Positions 12,285 to 26,289 of a stretch of DNA of 64,000 nt are shown here, in pieces. Made by a program: the position numbers and the translations under genes. Within the stretch, counting starts at the first letter, position 1; every line of letters begins with the position of its first letter. Source of the stretch: Malania oleifera (Eukaryota; Streptophyta; Magnoliopsida; Santalales; Ximeniaceae); contig NC_080421.1 of assembly GCF_029873635.1 (NCBI RefSeq), positions 41,459,120 to 41,523,119 of the forward strand, given 5' to 3'. Below the pieces are notes generated by a model, which saw only the letters and a list, made by a program, of their open reading frames with translations, made no database searches and was not told where the DNA came from.

Positions 12285-12811
12285 TCTTTCAAAACTCAGT
12301 TTGTTGATGGCATGCAAACACACATGCATACATATATGTACATATGATGCATACACATATGTACATATGATGTATGCAATTGATATCAACACATGTAAGC
12401 TAGATAAGGTCATGGACGACTGTCATCCTCCACTAATCTCCAAAAAAGGATTGAATTCCATCGATGAAACATAATCAATGGGAATGGCTATATCAAGATG
12501 AGGCCATTCTACAAGGATTGGGGCTCTTTCAGATATCGTGCAAACCTAATTGAAAGAAAGAACTTAAAGACTAGGTTGAGGATGAAAGACCTATGTTCTT
12601 TGGTAAGGAATTGTGATCCTATATTGCTTGGCTTTTCTCAATGAATGCAACCATTTCCTCAGGGGTATGGACTTCATCCCTACACCCATTCACATTGGAA
12701 GGGTTTTTCTTTCTTGGCCAGGACAAGCTCCTTAAACTTGGGGGGTTTTCCTTTCAATGCCATGAATATGAAGATGAAGGAAAAATCATCCTATAGTCGC
12801 AAGGCTAGAGG
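12285..12811. other. Intergenic flank of the Tekay insertion
   Basis: Unremarkable AT-rich sequence with a few tandem CATATGTACATATGATGC-like steps near 12330-12370. Its right end continues across the inserted retrotransposon into 22292. No gene is supported. Confidence 0.4.
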
Positions 12812-12816
12812 GGTTT

Positions 12817-14692
12817 TGTAATGCCCCGATCCTTTATACGAACCCAGAGTGCTACTATACATACGAAATACCTGTATCTGATAAGCATATATAAACAACC
12901 CGCCCTAAACAGGGACAAACGAGTATAACTCAGACATATTTGAAATCATGCAAAACAGAAAACATAAACATGCCCATTCGGGATTCTATTAGACATATAC
13001 TAGAGTTCTATCTGTATTTTTCAATACAATAGATTCATGTTTAAAACATAAACATATTACATCCTCCTACATTCTACCAGGCTAACAACCCTGTACTAAT
13101 ACAAATCCACTAACAAGACTATACGCGCCAAAGTCCTTCTAGAAGAACTAGGATCGACGTCCTGTAGGACCTGAAACAGAGGTTGTAAGATTGGGGTGAG
13201 ACACTTCTTAGTAAGATGGAAGATATTACAACAGCATGTGACTACATGAGTTTATTTCAGTTAAAAACAGTTGCACAGTATTACATACACAGTACAGTAC
13301 TATCAGAGATATACAAACATAATATGACATCATTACAAGCGAGAGTCCCCGAGGTAAGGGTAGGGTACATGCTCATACACTGTACGATTCCCTCAACACG
13401 ATACTCAATCTTGCGACTTTGCCCATTTCAGTTTGTAAATCATGTATATGAAAATTTAGGACAATGACGAGCTTTGGTACTTTCAGTAATATGCCTAATT
13501 ATCCCGTGGCACAAGTTGTGCACCGATAACTCTGACAAAGCTCTACTCCTGCAAGCACTGTCGAGCGTCACAGATATAGTTCGGCTGCCCCACCTGGTCT
13601 ATTATTTCACCAATGGCCCCATACACTCCTGTAAGCCGACTATCTCAATACCCACACTGACTTAGATGTGTGGTTGCACTGTACCTCAGTAAGCAATGGA
13701 ATCATGTCTCTAGCTATATAAAGCCTCAGATAACCTAGTGTATCTTTCAACTCCTTTGGAGTGTCTTTCAACTCCTTTAGTAACAAGGTGTGGTCCCAAT
13801 CAATCATATATATAATTTACAATAAAACATAACAACCTGTGCAGTTTTAGTATTTTCACAACTGTAATCATACAATCTTTCATGCATTTTTCTTTTTTGT
13901 CAGTCAGTGGTGTTAGCTGGCACAAACGCTCTCGGTTCAACCCTTTTTACATTTTTAAGCTCGGTGATTAACCGGCACCTGTTTTCCACATTTTCAGATA
14001 GTAGAATGGAATTTCAGTTTTTACAGTTCATTCAGAAATATAACAGTTCAATATGTTCGAGTTCATATCACATGTCACGTTCGTTTCGTCAAAAATCCAC
14101 TATAAACAATGTATAACTTGAAAAATAACATTTGGACCGTAAATATGGGTATCAAGCAGTTCCTACTTTAGTTTTAAAACAGTTAACGTAGTTTTGAAAA
14201 ATTTGGAGTTCATATGCCAAAACCTTTATTTTTTCCGAAAACCGTAAAATCAAACAATTGTAAGAAACCACATTTATACTTGGTAAAATTTTGTAGATAA
14301 GCAGTCAAAATGTGCAGTAAGACATAAGCAATCTTTCTAGCGGTTCAGTTTTCTAAAAATACTGATGTAACAAATCCCTTTACCTTAATCCCGAAAATAG
14401 AAATACGAACGGATCGGTCCAAAACAACGACCCGGGGTCCCCGAAACCTAAAAAATGAAGAATATTACTTCATTATAATCACGACTACTACATATATACC
14501 GAATCAGAAACGGAATCAAATCCTTACCTCAATTTTAGGGAAAAACCCAAAAATCCTCAAATCGAAAATCTAATCCACTATAACTGTAGAGATTCTCCTC
14601 CTAATCCACGTAGTGATGTCGCATTGTTGATTCCAGTAATAGACGACATAGAATCCTAGAGAGAGAGAGGGGTTGTTCAAGTTCTAGAGAGA

Positions 14693-14729
<37 letters not shown>

Positions 14730-15053
14730 GGATAACTTAGCGTGGAAGTAATGAATATTCCATTTATAAGTAGGTTGACCCGGCCAGTCTTGTCAACGAG
14801 TCGGAGTTCTCGTCGACGAGCCAAAGAAGGTCACTCGTGGCCGAGTAAGTGACCTCGTTGATGAGCCTAAGATTTCAGAATCTCTGAAAATCCCTCGACA
14901 TCTCCTCGTCGACAGGTCTTTGCATCTCTCCACAGAGCAATAGAAGAGACTTCGTCAACGAGAAATGGAGCCTCGTCGACGAGCTCTGCTATTTTATACT
15001 TTTTAATTTCCCTTCTCTTTTGTATATTTATTTTCCAGATTCGGGTCCTTACA
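12817..15053 (-). repeat. 3' LTR of Tekay element 1
   Basis: Runs from TGTAAGGACC (minus strand, at 15053) to GGGGCATTACA at 12817, 2.24 kb, with the usual TG...CA ends. On the minus strand it opens with several CTCGTCGACGAG-type palindromes (about 14983-14786). A TATAAAT box follows at 14768-14762, then a CT-rich tract (GA repeat at 14684-14726 on plus). The purine tract adjoins it at about 15054-15066. Confidence 0.9.
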
Positions 15054-15323
15054 ATCTCCCCTCCTTATGAGAACTTCGCCCCCAAAATTCATGAACCGAT
15101 ACCAAACTCACTCTACCTTACGTTAGAGATTTATAGAAGAGTCAGTAGCTACCCATAAAGCAGCTCTGACCCAAATTTATTACCTACCCTCACTTATGGC
15201 GGAGGAATACCGTGGTTACAACATAAAGCTTCAGGAGCTAACAATATACATACAAAACTCTTCCGAAGATCATATCTACTTACTGAACACACTAACATAT
15301 ACACATTTACTTACCTGACTAGC

Positions 15324-18300
15324 TTAACCGTCTCTAAACAATTGAGGATATTTTTGATGTATCTCAGTTTCTAACTCCCATGAAGCTTCTTCCACTGCAT
15401 GGTTTCGCCACAATACCCTCACTAGCGGTATTTCCTTAGTTCGTAACTGCTGAACTTTCTGATCTAACACCTGCACCGACACCTCCTCATATGATAAAGC
15501 ATCGCTGATCTCTAAAGGTTCGTAACTCAGCACGTGTGATGGATCTAACACGTACTTCCTTAGCACTGACATGTGGAACACGTCATGGACTCTGGATAGT
15601 ACTGGGGGTAAAGCCACCTAATAAGCTATCAAACCTATCCTTTTCAGGATCTCAAAAGGCCCGATATACCAAGGCCTTAGCTTCCCCTTCTTTCCGAACC
15701 TCATCACCCCTTTCATCGGAGCGATCTTCAGAAACACCATATCTCCTACCTCAAATTCCAGCTCTCGTCGGTGAGTATCAGTATAACTCTTCTACTAACT
15801 CTGAGCTGCCTTGATTCTCTCCCTGATCAACTCGACCTTTGTAGAGGCCTGCCGAATCAGTTCGGGGCCTAGTATCTACCGCTCACCTACCTAATCTTAG
15901 TACAACGGAGATCAACACTGACGACCATACAATGCCTTGTAAGGTGTCATCTTTATGCTGGTTTGGTAATTTTTGTTATATGCAAACTCAATGAGCAGTA
16001 AATATCATATCCAACTGTCACCAAAGTCCAGTACACAAGCCCGCAACATATCCTCTAGTGTCTGTATAGTCCTCTTAAACTGCCCATTCTTCTGCAGGTG
16101 GAAAGACATACTGAATATGAGCTGCAATCCTAAGGCATCCTGTATACTCTTTAGAAATGAGATGTAAAACGTGGATCTCGATTCGAAACAACAGAAACAA
16201 GAACACCATGGAGTCGTACAATCTCCTGCACATATAGCTCTACTAGCCTATTCAAGGAATAGCTAACTCTAATAGGAATGAAATGTGTAGTCTTCGTCAG
16301 CCGATCAACTACAACCCATATAGCATTCTGCCCATGCACCACCGCAGGTATTCCATCACAAAATCCATCGAGATGTGCTCCCACTTACACTTGGGGATGT
16401 CAAGTGGCTGAAGTGGTCCCTGTAGTGCTCTGCCTTGACCTGCTGACATGCCAAGCATTGCTCTACGAATTGGGCGATCTCTTTTTTCATGTTCGACCAC
16501 CAGAAAGATTCCCTTATGTTCTGGTACATCTTCGTACTGCCAAGATGTATGGTGTAGAGCAAACAGTGTGCCTCCTCTAGAATGACTTGAATAATTTTGG
16601 CGTCATTCGATACACATACTCTATCATGGAATCTTAATATCTCATCATCAGAGATACTAAAATCCGACTTTAACCCAGTCTGAACTCTTTCCATAACCTC
16701 AACAAGCTCTGGATTCCCCTTCTACGCTGCTCGGATCCTCTCCTGTAAGGTTAGCTGTACCACCAAGCTAGCAAGAACAGTTTGATGATTTCCTTCCACT
16801 ACCTCCAAGCCCAACCTTTCTGGGTCCATATAGATCTGATGCTGAACTCCCAATGCTGAAACTGATGCATTAACTAACTTTCGACTCAGAGCATCAACTA
16901 CCACATTTGCCTTCCCTGGGTGATAGTTAATAGTATAGTCGTAGTCTTTTATCAACTTAAACCACCTATGTTGTCTCATGTTCAACTCCTTCTGAGTGAA
17001 AATGTACTTAAGACTTTTATTATCAGTAAAAATCTCGCACATTTCACCATATAGGTAGTGCCTCCAGATTTTTAATGTGAACACTATACCTGCTAATTCT
17101 ATATCACACGTCGAGTAATTCTTCTCGTACTCTTTGAGTTGATAAGAAGCGTAAGCAACTACTCTGACCTGTTGCATTACAACACAGGAAAGACCCTTCT
17201 TAGAGGCATCATTGTAAATAAAAAATCTGCCATCCCTAGATGGAATAGTTAGAACTGGAGCAATAACTAGTCACCATTTCAGCTCCTGGAAACTCAACTC
17301 GCATTCATCAATCTAATCATACCTCACGTTCTTCTTTGTGAGTCACTTCAAAGGACCTGCTAAACTGGAGAACCCTTCTACGAACCATTCGTAGTAACCC
17401 ACAAGACCCAGAAAACTTCCGATCTCCTGAACATTCTTCGGTTACACCTAGTCCATTACTGTCTTTATCTTACTTCAATCCACTGATACTCCTTACTTAG
17501 ACACTATGTGCCCTAGAAATGCAATATGTTCCAGCCAGAACTCGCACTTCTTTAGTTTAGCAAATAACTTCTTCTCCCTAAGCATTTGCAGTACCAGTAT
17601 TAGATGAACTTCATGCTCTACAACATTCCTAGAATACACTAGGGTGTCATCAATGAATACCACGACGAACTAGTCTAAGTATTCATGAAAGACCTAGTTC
17701 ATCAAATCCATAAATGTTGCAGGTGCATTAGTCAAGCCGAATGGCATAACCATAAATCCGTAATGGTCGTACCGAGTTCGAAAAGCTATTTTTGGAACAT
17801 CTTTCGTCTTCACTTTCATTTGATGATACCCAAATCATAGATTAATCTTAGAGAAGATCTACATGCCCTATAATTGGTCAAACATATCATCAATCCTGGG
17901 TAACGGGTATTTCTTCTTTATCGTTACCTTGTTAAGTTCTCTATTGTTGATGCACATCCTTATCGACCCGTCCTTCTTTTTCACAAATAGCACAGGTGCT
18001 CCCTAAGGAGAAACACTCGGTCGAATGTACCCCTTATCTAACAACTCCTAAAGTTTTCTTTCAACTCTCTCAATTCAATTGGAGTCATATGATACAGAGC
18101 TTTCGATATCAGCGACGTACCTAGAGCTAACTCTATAACGAATTCCACTTCATGGTCTGGAGGTAATCCTAGCAAGTCCTCTGGAAATACGTCTGGGAAC
18201 TCGCACACTACAGGAATTGTCTCCATTTTACGTTCTTCTGCCAGCGTGTCTTTCACAAATGCCAGATACCCTTGACATCCCTCCTGGGGCAATCTACCAA

Positions 18301-18690
18301 CCTACAAAGCTGAAAGGATCCATAGTGCAAAACACTCGCACGACCCTACAAACTTGAATTCCTGCTCCTCTGGAGGTCTAAACATCACTTCTTTCCTGTG
18401 GCAATCAATACTAGCATAACTGAAAGACAACTAGTCCATCCCTGGATCACTACTGGGAAATCACGGGCTACTTTGCTACATACAATTGCCGACCCCGATG
18501 GCATAGCCACTACTAGTTCATAACCCAACTGTTGCATCTCTAATCCACACAGTTTAACAAATCCCCAAGAGATAAAGGGATGTGTTGCTTCCGAGTCAAA
18601 TAATATAACATATTTATTAGAAAACATGTAAATATTACCTGTTAACACATCTCTATCGTTTTCTGCATCACCTGGGGTCAAAGAGTACAC
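15324..18690 (-). pseudogene. pol relic of Tekay element 1 (PR-RT-RH-INT-tail)
   Basis: Order on the minus strand: aspartic protease region (YVILFDSEATHPFIS, about 18600), reverse transcriptase (about 18290-17200), RNase H (17177-16880, with [11 protein letters not shown] and ALSRK), integrase zinc finger and core (16694-15900, with HLGSTKMYQNIRESFWW and VVVDRLTKTTHFIPI), and a C-terminal tail (about 15700-15324) with DVFHMSVLRKYV and RVLWRNHAVEEASWE, the GPY/chromodomain-type end of Tekay elements. Broken at many points. Confidence 0.88.
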
Positions 18691-18753
18691 CCTAGCTTGG
18701 GCAGTACCTCCCTGTTGTCCATCTCGTGGCGCCTGCGCACCACCTCTAAAAGG

Positions 18754-19600
18754 CTACTGTGGAGCTCTGCTGTACCTCGGAAGATTACAATCCCTCACTT
18801 GATGTCCCATCTTGCCACACCGTAAACAAGCCCCCATAGCCCTCCAACACTGCCCTGCGTGAGATTTCCCACACATAGAACAAATAGAAGCGAACGTGGT
18901 ACTTTGAGAAGCACCACTACGGTTCCTCTTCTTCCAGTTACCCTGTTTTGCCCCTCTATAAAAACTGGAAAGCGCAGGTCTCTTCTTCGAGATCTGAACC
19001 CCGACATCCTCTTGCAAACTCTCCTCTACCATGGTGGCTTTGTCAACCAGAGTAACAAAATCCTGCATCTGCTAGATCATAGTTTGCTTGCGAATCTCCT
19101 TCCTCAAGCTCCTCTAAAATTTTCAGGCCTTCATTGCCTCGTCCGGAACCATGAATGGAGCAAAATGGGATAGCTCCTAAAATCTAGCAGCGTACTGCTG
19201 AGCTGTTAGCCGCCTCCGCTCTAGGCTCATAAATTCCTCCATCTTGGCATTTCTGACCGTGGCCAAAAAATACCATTCAAAGAATAATTCCTTGAACCTA
19301 GCCTATGTTAGAACCATAGAAATAGGTTGACGCTCTTCAAGCATCTTTACAAATTTCCACCATCTCTTCACTTCGGCCAACAACTTGAACGTTGCAAAGG
19401 CTACTCTTTACTTCTCAGTACAGTTCAGGACGTCCAAAATCTTTTCAATCTCCTTGATCCAATTCTTAGCTCGAATCGGGTCAGTCACATGAACTGATCG
19501 ATAGAATAGCTCAACTCAGTCGCAGGATGATCCTGCCCCCTATTCATCTAAACCACCTTAACCATCAACTGCTAAGTGAAGTCTCGCAGAATATTTATGG
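18754..19600 (-). pseudogene. gag relic of Tekay element 1
   Basis: A CCHC zinc knuckle with the pattern CLRCGKMGHQVRDC is readable on the minus strand near 18785-18830, preceded by a basic linker. It sits between the 5' LTR and the protease, as expected for gag. Broken. Confidence 0.8.
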
Positions 19601-20071
19601 AATCATTGCCAGCATCAGGGCCAACTCCCTTACTGCTATTGCCTTCAACATTGGCAGTATTATCCCTATATTCCATCCTGAAAAGCAATTGAGGAAAGCA
19701 ATTAGAAGCTTAACCAACTAATACTGCAATTACTATAAACTTACTTCCCATAATCACAGTCCTAGTACTAACATACCCTAATGACCCACCATCCCATTCT
19801 GACTCGAGTTCTGCCCTTCCACTTAGAAACAAGACCGTCAATAGATTGTCGTGATTTTCTAAACCTTTCGAATGATCTAGAAAAGCACAGAAGTCTGTCA
19901 ATGGATTTTTGTCTCTAGGTATACAAAGCAGCACTCGCTAATCTTATTCACATCCTAAACTCTGGTCTATTCTAAACTACAGAATCTAGTAACTTAAGCT
20001 CTAAGTATACCCCTAACCAGGTAGTTTGAATCGCATCACACTTTTGACTAGTTAAGGGCTCTGATACCATA

Positions 20072-22286
20072 CTACACTGCCCCGGTCCTTTATACGAACC
20101 CAAAGTACTATTACACATACGGAATGCCTATATCTGATAAGCATATATGAACAACCTGCCCTAAATAGGGACAAACGAGTATAACTCAGACATATCTGAA
20201 ATCAAGCATAGCGGAAAACATAAACATTACCATTCGGGGTTCTATTAGACATATACCAAAGTTCTATCTATATTTTTCAGTACAAAAGATTCATGTTTAA
20301 AACATAAACATATTACATCCTTCTACATTCTGCCAGGCTAACAACCCAGTACTAATACAAAAACTTACTTCCACTAACAAGACAATACGTGCCAAAGTCC
20401 CTCTAGAAGAACTAGAACTGACATCTTGTAGGACCTGAAACAGAGGTTGTAAGATTGGGGTGAGATACTTCTCAGTAAGGTGGAAGATATTACAACAACA
20501 CGTGACTACATGAGTTTATTCCAGTTAAAAACAGTTGCACAGTATTACATACACAATACAGTACTATAAAAGATATATAAACATAATACGGCATCATTAC
20601 AAGCGAGAGTCCCTGAGGTTAGGGTAGGGTACAGGCTTATACACTATACGATTCCCTCGACACGGTACTCAATCCTATAACTTTGCCCATTTCAGTTTTT
20701 AAATCATGTATATGAAAATTTAGGACAATGACCAGCATTGGTACTTTCAGTAATATGCCTAATTACCCCGTGGCACGGGTTGTGCATTGATAACTCTGAT
20801 AGAGCCCTGTTCGTGCAGGCACTTTCGAGCGTCACAGATATAGTCTGATTGCCCCAACTGGTCCATTATTTACCAGTGGCCGCATACACTCCTACAAGTC
20901 GACTATCTTGATACCCACACTAATTCAGATGTGTGGTTGCACTATATGTCAGTAAGCAACGGAACCGCGCCTCTAGCTATTTAAAGCTTCAGATAACCTA
21001 TAGTATCTTTCAACTCCTTCGGAGTGTCTTTCAACTCCTTTAGTAACAAGTTTTGGTCCCAATCAATCATATATATAATTTACAATAAAACATAACAACC
21101 TATGCAGTTCCAGTATTTTCACAACCATAATCATGCAATCTTTCATGCATTTTTATTTTCTGTCAGTTAGTGGTGTTAGCCGGTACAAATGCTCTCGGTT
21201 CAACCATTTTTACATTTTTAAGCTTGGTGATTAACCAGCACCTGTTTTCCACATTTTCAGATAACAGAATGGAATTTCAGTTTTTACAGTTCATTCAGAA
21301 ATATAATAGTTCAGTATGTTTTAATTCATATCACTTGTCACGTTCGTTTCGTCAAAAATCCACTATAAATAGTGTATAACTCGAAAAATAACATTTGGAC
21401 CGTAAATATGAGTATCAAGTAGTTCCTACTTTAGTTTTAAAATAGTTAATGTAGTTTTGGAAAATTCGGAGTTCATATGCCAAAACCCCTATTTTTGCCA
21501 AAAATCATAAAATCATATAATTGTAAGAAACTGCATTTATACACGGTAAATTTTTGTAGATAAGCAGTCAAAATGTGCAGTAAGACATAAGCTATCTATC
21601 TAGCAGTTCGGTTTTCTAAAAATACTGATGTAAACAAATCCCCTTACCTTAATCCTGAAAATAGAAATACGAACGGATCGGTCCAAAACAATGACTCGGG
21701 ATCCCCGAAACCTAAAAACCGAAGAACATTACTTCACTATAATCATGACTACTACATATATACTTAATCAGAAACAGAATCAGATCCTTACCTCAATTTA
21801 GAGAAAACCTCGAAAATCCTTAGATTGAAAATCTGATCCGCTATAACTGTAGAGATTCTCCTCCTAATCCATGTAGTGATGTCGGATTGTTGATTCTAGC
21901 AACAGATGACATGAAATCCTAAAAAGATAGAGAATGTTGGTTCGAGTTCTAGAGAGAGAGAGAGAGAGAGAGAGAGAAATGGGATAACTTAGCATGGATG
22001 TAATGAATATTCCATTTATAATTAGGTTGACCTGGCCAGCCTCGTCGACGAGCCAGAGAAGGTCACTCATGGCCGAGTAAGTGACCTCGTCGACGAGCCT
22101 GAGATTTCAAAATTACTGAAAATCCCTAGGTATCTCCTCATCGACGGGTCTTTACGTCTCATCGCTGAGCAACAGAAGGGATTTTTTTCAATGAGAAATG
22201 GAGCCTCGTTGACGAGCTCTGCTATTTTATCATTTTTAATTTCCCTTCTCTTTTCTTTATTTATTTTCCGAATTCGTGTCCCTATA
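20072..22286 (-). repeat. 5' LTR of Tekay element 1
   Basis: Aligns base for base with 12817-15053 over its length, including the palindrome array (about 22030-22230), the TATAAAT box (22020-22014) and a shorter GA run (21951-21977). The primer site follows at 20069-20058. Confidence 0.9.
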
Positions 22287-22291
22287 GGTTG

Positions 22292-22888
22292 CCATTTAAT
22301 GAGGTAAACTCTATAAAAATATCAAACATGGCTATTGATTGCCCATATACTAAAGTTATAATACAAGGGTCTTCAAAGAAGGATTGGTCAAAGGGGATCT
22401 CATAAGATTCCCATCAAGGAAGCAATACAAATTAGGATCTTTGTTAAGAATTATTGCATCTAAAGGGACCAATTAGAGAAGTTGGCTACACAAGCCAGGA
22501 TAATCATCCATTTTCTTGTCTTTTTCTCTGCACACAACCAAATCAAAGTAACAACATGCAGGACACCAATGCCCATAGGGATACACCCCATTTATATAAA
22601 AATAGAAAAGATTAGCTCCAATATTCTTTTCTAGCTCACTCAAAAGTATTTTTGTTTAGAATTAGTGAGACTACATGTACTTAATTAAGTCTCAACTTAA
22701 TAAAAAGATTTTATAATAAGCTCACTTTGATCTGAAATACAATATTGAACAATTTTCTTCCAATACAGTAGTAAAATAAACTCCCTAAAAGTTTTCTCGC
22801 TCACCTTCTTTAAGCTAGACGAATGTATTTTATATATTACTCAAGAGGTATACTTGAACAACAGTTGTCATCAAAATCTTTGTTGACA
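22292..22888. other. Unassigned AT-rich DNA
   Basis: Right flank of the Tekay insertion. I see no gene, RNA or clear repeat in it. Confidence 0.3.
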
Positions 22889-25640
22889 TCCTATTTTGTT
22901 TGAGGGTCAATTAAGGAAAAAATTTGGTTAATTCTTAATTAATTAAGAAAATAAGGATCAAAAGGCAAATTAAAAGCAATTAATAAAAGGCATTCTATCA
23001 TTTCTAATGTTTTATCATGCATATTGTGGGTTTTGGGCATTTTCAAGTTTCAATTTCATGTTTTAGAGCTTTTTACATGCACTTTATTGGAATAGGAAAG
23101 TATCCCTAGCCCGTTTATCATTATTTTTTATTTTTTATTTTTTATTTTTTTTAATTTTTTTAGATTACGCACCGAGTATCCAGGCGTTCGTTTTACGGTC
23201 CACGTGACTAATCCTGCGCCTCTTGAAGTTGACCCCACAACTCCAAATGGAGGGTGAATTCAGGAGTCTAGGGGCAGAAACGAGTCCGAGAGGGTTTGAA
23301 CACCTGACCTCGTGAGAGGCACTCTCGCAGCCCGCACTACCACCTAAACCACACCCTGGGGGTTAGGGGGTTAGGGGACTGCCCAAACACCCTTTTGGGA
23401 TAAGGAAGGAAGTGTTTTAAATTAGGAAGAGGGTATATTAGGAAAAAACTCTAATCCTTGCTCTATTTAAAGAGATTTTAGAGCAATGACAAGGAGGGAA
23501 GGCACTTAAGAGGCATTCAAGGGAAACATACATCCAACACTTTTGGAGAGAGACATTGAATACTTGGAGGGAGATGGGTCAAGAGAAACGAAAAACAAAG
23601 GGGGGTGGGTTGAAAAAAAAAAAAGGCGCGAGGACACACATGCTGAAATACATTCATGTTAAAAAGAGAAGTGAGTACACCTTCAAGGAGCTCAAAAATG
23701 AAGCATATATTCAATCTAAAAGGCTTCAGAACTTCTTGGTCTTTTTTGTTGTATTCTTGATCTCATTGGGTATTCTTAAGGCAAAAAAATCAAGGTATGT
23801 GTTTTCATTCATGTTCTTATTTGTATGTTATTTCATGGTTTGTTTCTTTTACATGTAAACTCCAGCGTACTCTTAATTTCGGTTCACTCTAATGATATTT
23901 TCCTAAATATGAATTTTTTTTGTTAATTCATGAACATGGATAGCAATGTGGGTTCATGGGTTTTGTATCTAAAGAGTGAAAGAATGATAAAGAGAGAAGA
24001 GTGAAGGGAACCAGCCACGAGTATTTTTCTTCATGCCAACAAAATATGACTAGACTAGTGTCATCGATGACATTTATTGCACAAATAAACAAATGATGGC
24101 TAGGTTTGACGCCAAACCCATTAGAGAAGATGGCGAGCATAGCAACAGGATGGTTGTCAACTATAAACCATAGAATTTCTTCCATGCAAATGCTAAAATG
24201 CTCATTAGAGAAGATTTTTCGATGATTAGCAATGTTTATAGGCCACTGGCAGGGTCGCTGATGAGAATAAAGGTAGTTGAGGGTGGTTAAGGTCGAAGCA
24301 TGGACATCGCGATAATACAAGGTCGTTGTAACTAAGGTTTTAACCCTAGTGCACGACAAAGTTGAAGGCTAAAGAAGGGTAACGGGTATCTATGCCCCCT
24401 ATGTGAAGTTTTAAAATAAAATTGAACCAATTGACTAGGCCAATTGGACATCTCCGATTTTTTTTAATTCTTTTTATTTTTTTACTTAAAATAGTTTAAA
24501 ATGTATAAAAATTTTTAAAAAAAAAGTAAAAATCATTAATATAATCAAGTTTATTTTTGCCATTTATCATTATTGCTATTTTTGTTAAAAATTAAAAAAA
24601 AAATAGGGAAACATCTATCAGATAGAAAATAGAACGATTCTTTTTCTTTGGTCATTTAGACTTAGTTATCCTAATTAGAATGTTTTTTATCATCATTATT
24701 TTTCTTATTTGTATTTTCTTTCATTTGAATATGCTTTTAATAATTATATATATAAACAAATTTTTTTAAATTTTTCCTAGGGTTGTTATGATTATTAAGG
24801 TGTTTTTTAAGTGTGTTTCCATCATAAGGTAGAATTTTTAATTTATTAAGAAACCAAAAAAATAATTAAAAAAATAAAAAATTAAACTATGTACATGAAG
24901 TTTTCCATCTTACTTTCTAGTGCAGAGATTTCTTATTAAACTAAAATTGTTCATCTGGATCTATTGTTTGAGTATTGTTTGCCACTCAGATGTTTGTCTT
25001 TAGCATGTTCTTTAATTGGATGATGTGTGTTCATGCATTTGTGTCTATTATAATACAAGATAAGTCTTGTGGTTCTTTGAACTTATATTTGCACATATGA
25101 CTTTTTTGAACTTTTAAAGAAAACCCTAAATTAATTCAATAATAGAACTTGAAAGTGGTATGATAATGTCTTTTTGGAATTTTCAAGGTGAAAGAAGCCC
25201 TAAAAACTTAATTGGGATATAGGATGGTTATATGGTGAAATAATATTTAGAGGAAGGTAAGCTAATTTTTAAAAATGAAGAATCAAATTCCATGTTTAAT
25301 TTTTGTTTAAATATTTCAAAGTAATAATGGTACTATTCGAAAGGATAAGTGTGTAAGGGGTGCTAGTACCTTCCTCTCGCATAATCGTACTACTAAACTT
25401 GGCTCTAGTATCATCGACCACGACTACCAACTCCTTGGACATAATTTTAACTATAGATCAACTAGTTGGTAATAATTAGGTGAACTAACCACAATTAAGT
25501 AAATAAAATATTAGTGGTGACTCCATAGAACCTTAAAAGAGAAAATAAAGACATGATAAATTATTTTGGATCACTATGCCTGTTAAGACATTGGATCTTT
25601 GGTCTACACGTGATGACAACTTGGCAACTCTTCTAGGGAC
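22889..25640 (+). repeat. Probable LTR of an old Ogre/Tat-type Gypsy element
   Basis: Starts near a TGTTGACATCC phrase. At 25612-25640 it ends in ACAACTTGGCAACTCTTC then TAGGGACTTTAGAG, which resembles the TGGCGACTCC..GGGGACTTT primer-site region that follows LTRs of Ogre/Tat-type elements. The following DNA reads like the long leader of such elements. No second LTR is seen in the window, so this is tentative. A SINE lies inside it. Confidence 0.35.
23127..23362 (-). mobile_element. tRNA-derived SINE
   Basis: On the minus strand the unit opens near 23362 with GTGTGGTTTAGGTGGTAG, resembling an RNA polymerase III A box. About 45 bases on is GGTCAGGTGTTCAAACCC, resembling a B box. A unique body follows and ends in an A-rich tail of AAAAAAT steps (23162-23127 read in reverse). 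About 235 bp. No clear target duplication was found, and I cannot name the family. Confidence 0.7.
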
Positions 25641-26289
25641 TTTAGAGTGTCAAGCTAAAGGATAAATTTGAAATTGTTCAAACATCAAATCAAGCATATT
25701 CTTGATTTTTCCATATTTTTTATTGTTTTGATCCTTTTCATGATTGGATGCATATCTTAGGGTTTATAGGATAACATTTCATGCACACAACCAAAAGACC
25801 TATACCCAGGCTTATCCTTTTGAGAATATATAGGGATATAATAGTGTTTGCTCTCGTGAGACAAGAGTCTCTACATAGGCCCATGAAACATCCGACTCAA
25901 ATTATATCCTTTTCGCTTGAAGCCTATCATGGGTGAAAATTAAGGACCCTACAAGCAACAGTAGGGGTAATTAGGGAATATTTATATCTAAGGTGTAGAG
26001 TCGAGCTTACGTGAGCCTTAAGTTACATCCTCTAAGCTAGAGCCTCAGATATGATCCTAGAAATATAAACCTAGCAAGTAAAGGGGACAAAGGCCTCATC
26101 TTCCTCCGTGTGGACAAAACTTGTACAATTCTTAATGAGTTGTTTTTTTAGCATGCTTAATTATTTTGTTGTCTATAATTTGATTATTTCTAAAATGCAA
26201 CATGTTTCACCCATTTTTCATAGGACCAAGATTTAAGTAGATGATTCAATAAAAAGGATGCCCTATGCATCATATTCCATCCAGCCCTA
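25641..26289. other. Leader-like DNA upstream of the hairpin array
   Basis: Non-coding sequence with phrases such as TCTCGTGAGACAAGAGTC (about 25852-25870), itself partly self-complementary. Probably the internal leader of the old Ogre/Tat-type element. Confidence 0.3.

Larger units (their letters stand above)
12817..22286 (-). mobile_element. Ty3/Gypsy chromovirus, Tekay/Del-type, full length, broken
   Basis: Complete in outline: 5' LTR at the right (about 20072-22286), primer site, gag, protease, reverse transcriptase, RNase H, integrase with a C-terminal chromodomain-type tail, purine tract, 3' LTR (12817-15053). Total about 9.5 kb. Flanks are GGTTT (12812-12816) and GGTTG (22287-22291), a 5-bp target duplication differing by one base. 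The minus-strand primer site TGGTATCAGAGC (20058-20069) matches initiator Met tRNA, as is usual in the family. The LTRs look roughly 89-90% identical by eye, suggesting an insertion several million years old. The coding region is broken in more than ten places; it is a fossil. Confidence 0.93.

Noticed and set aside
23517-24359. Frames of 65-143 codons on both strands
   Set aside because: No recognisable domain, within the probable old LTR and close to a SINE; no splice or start support.
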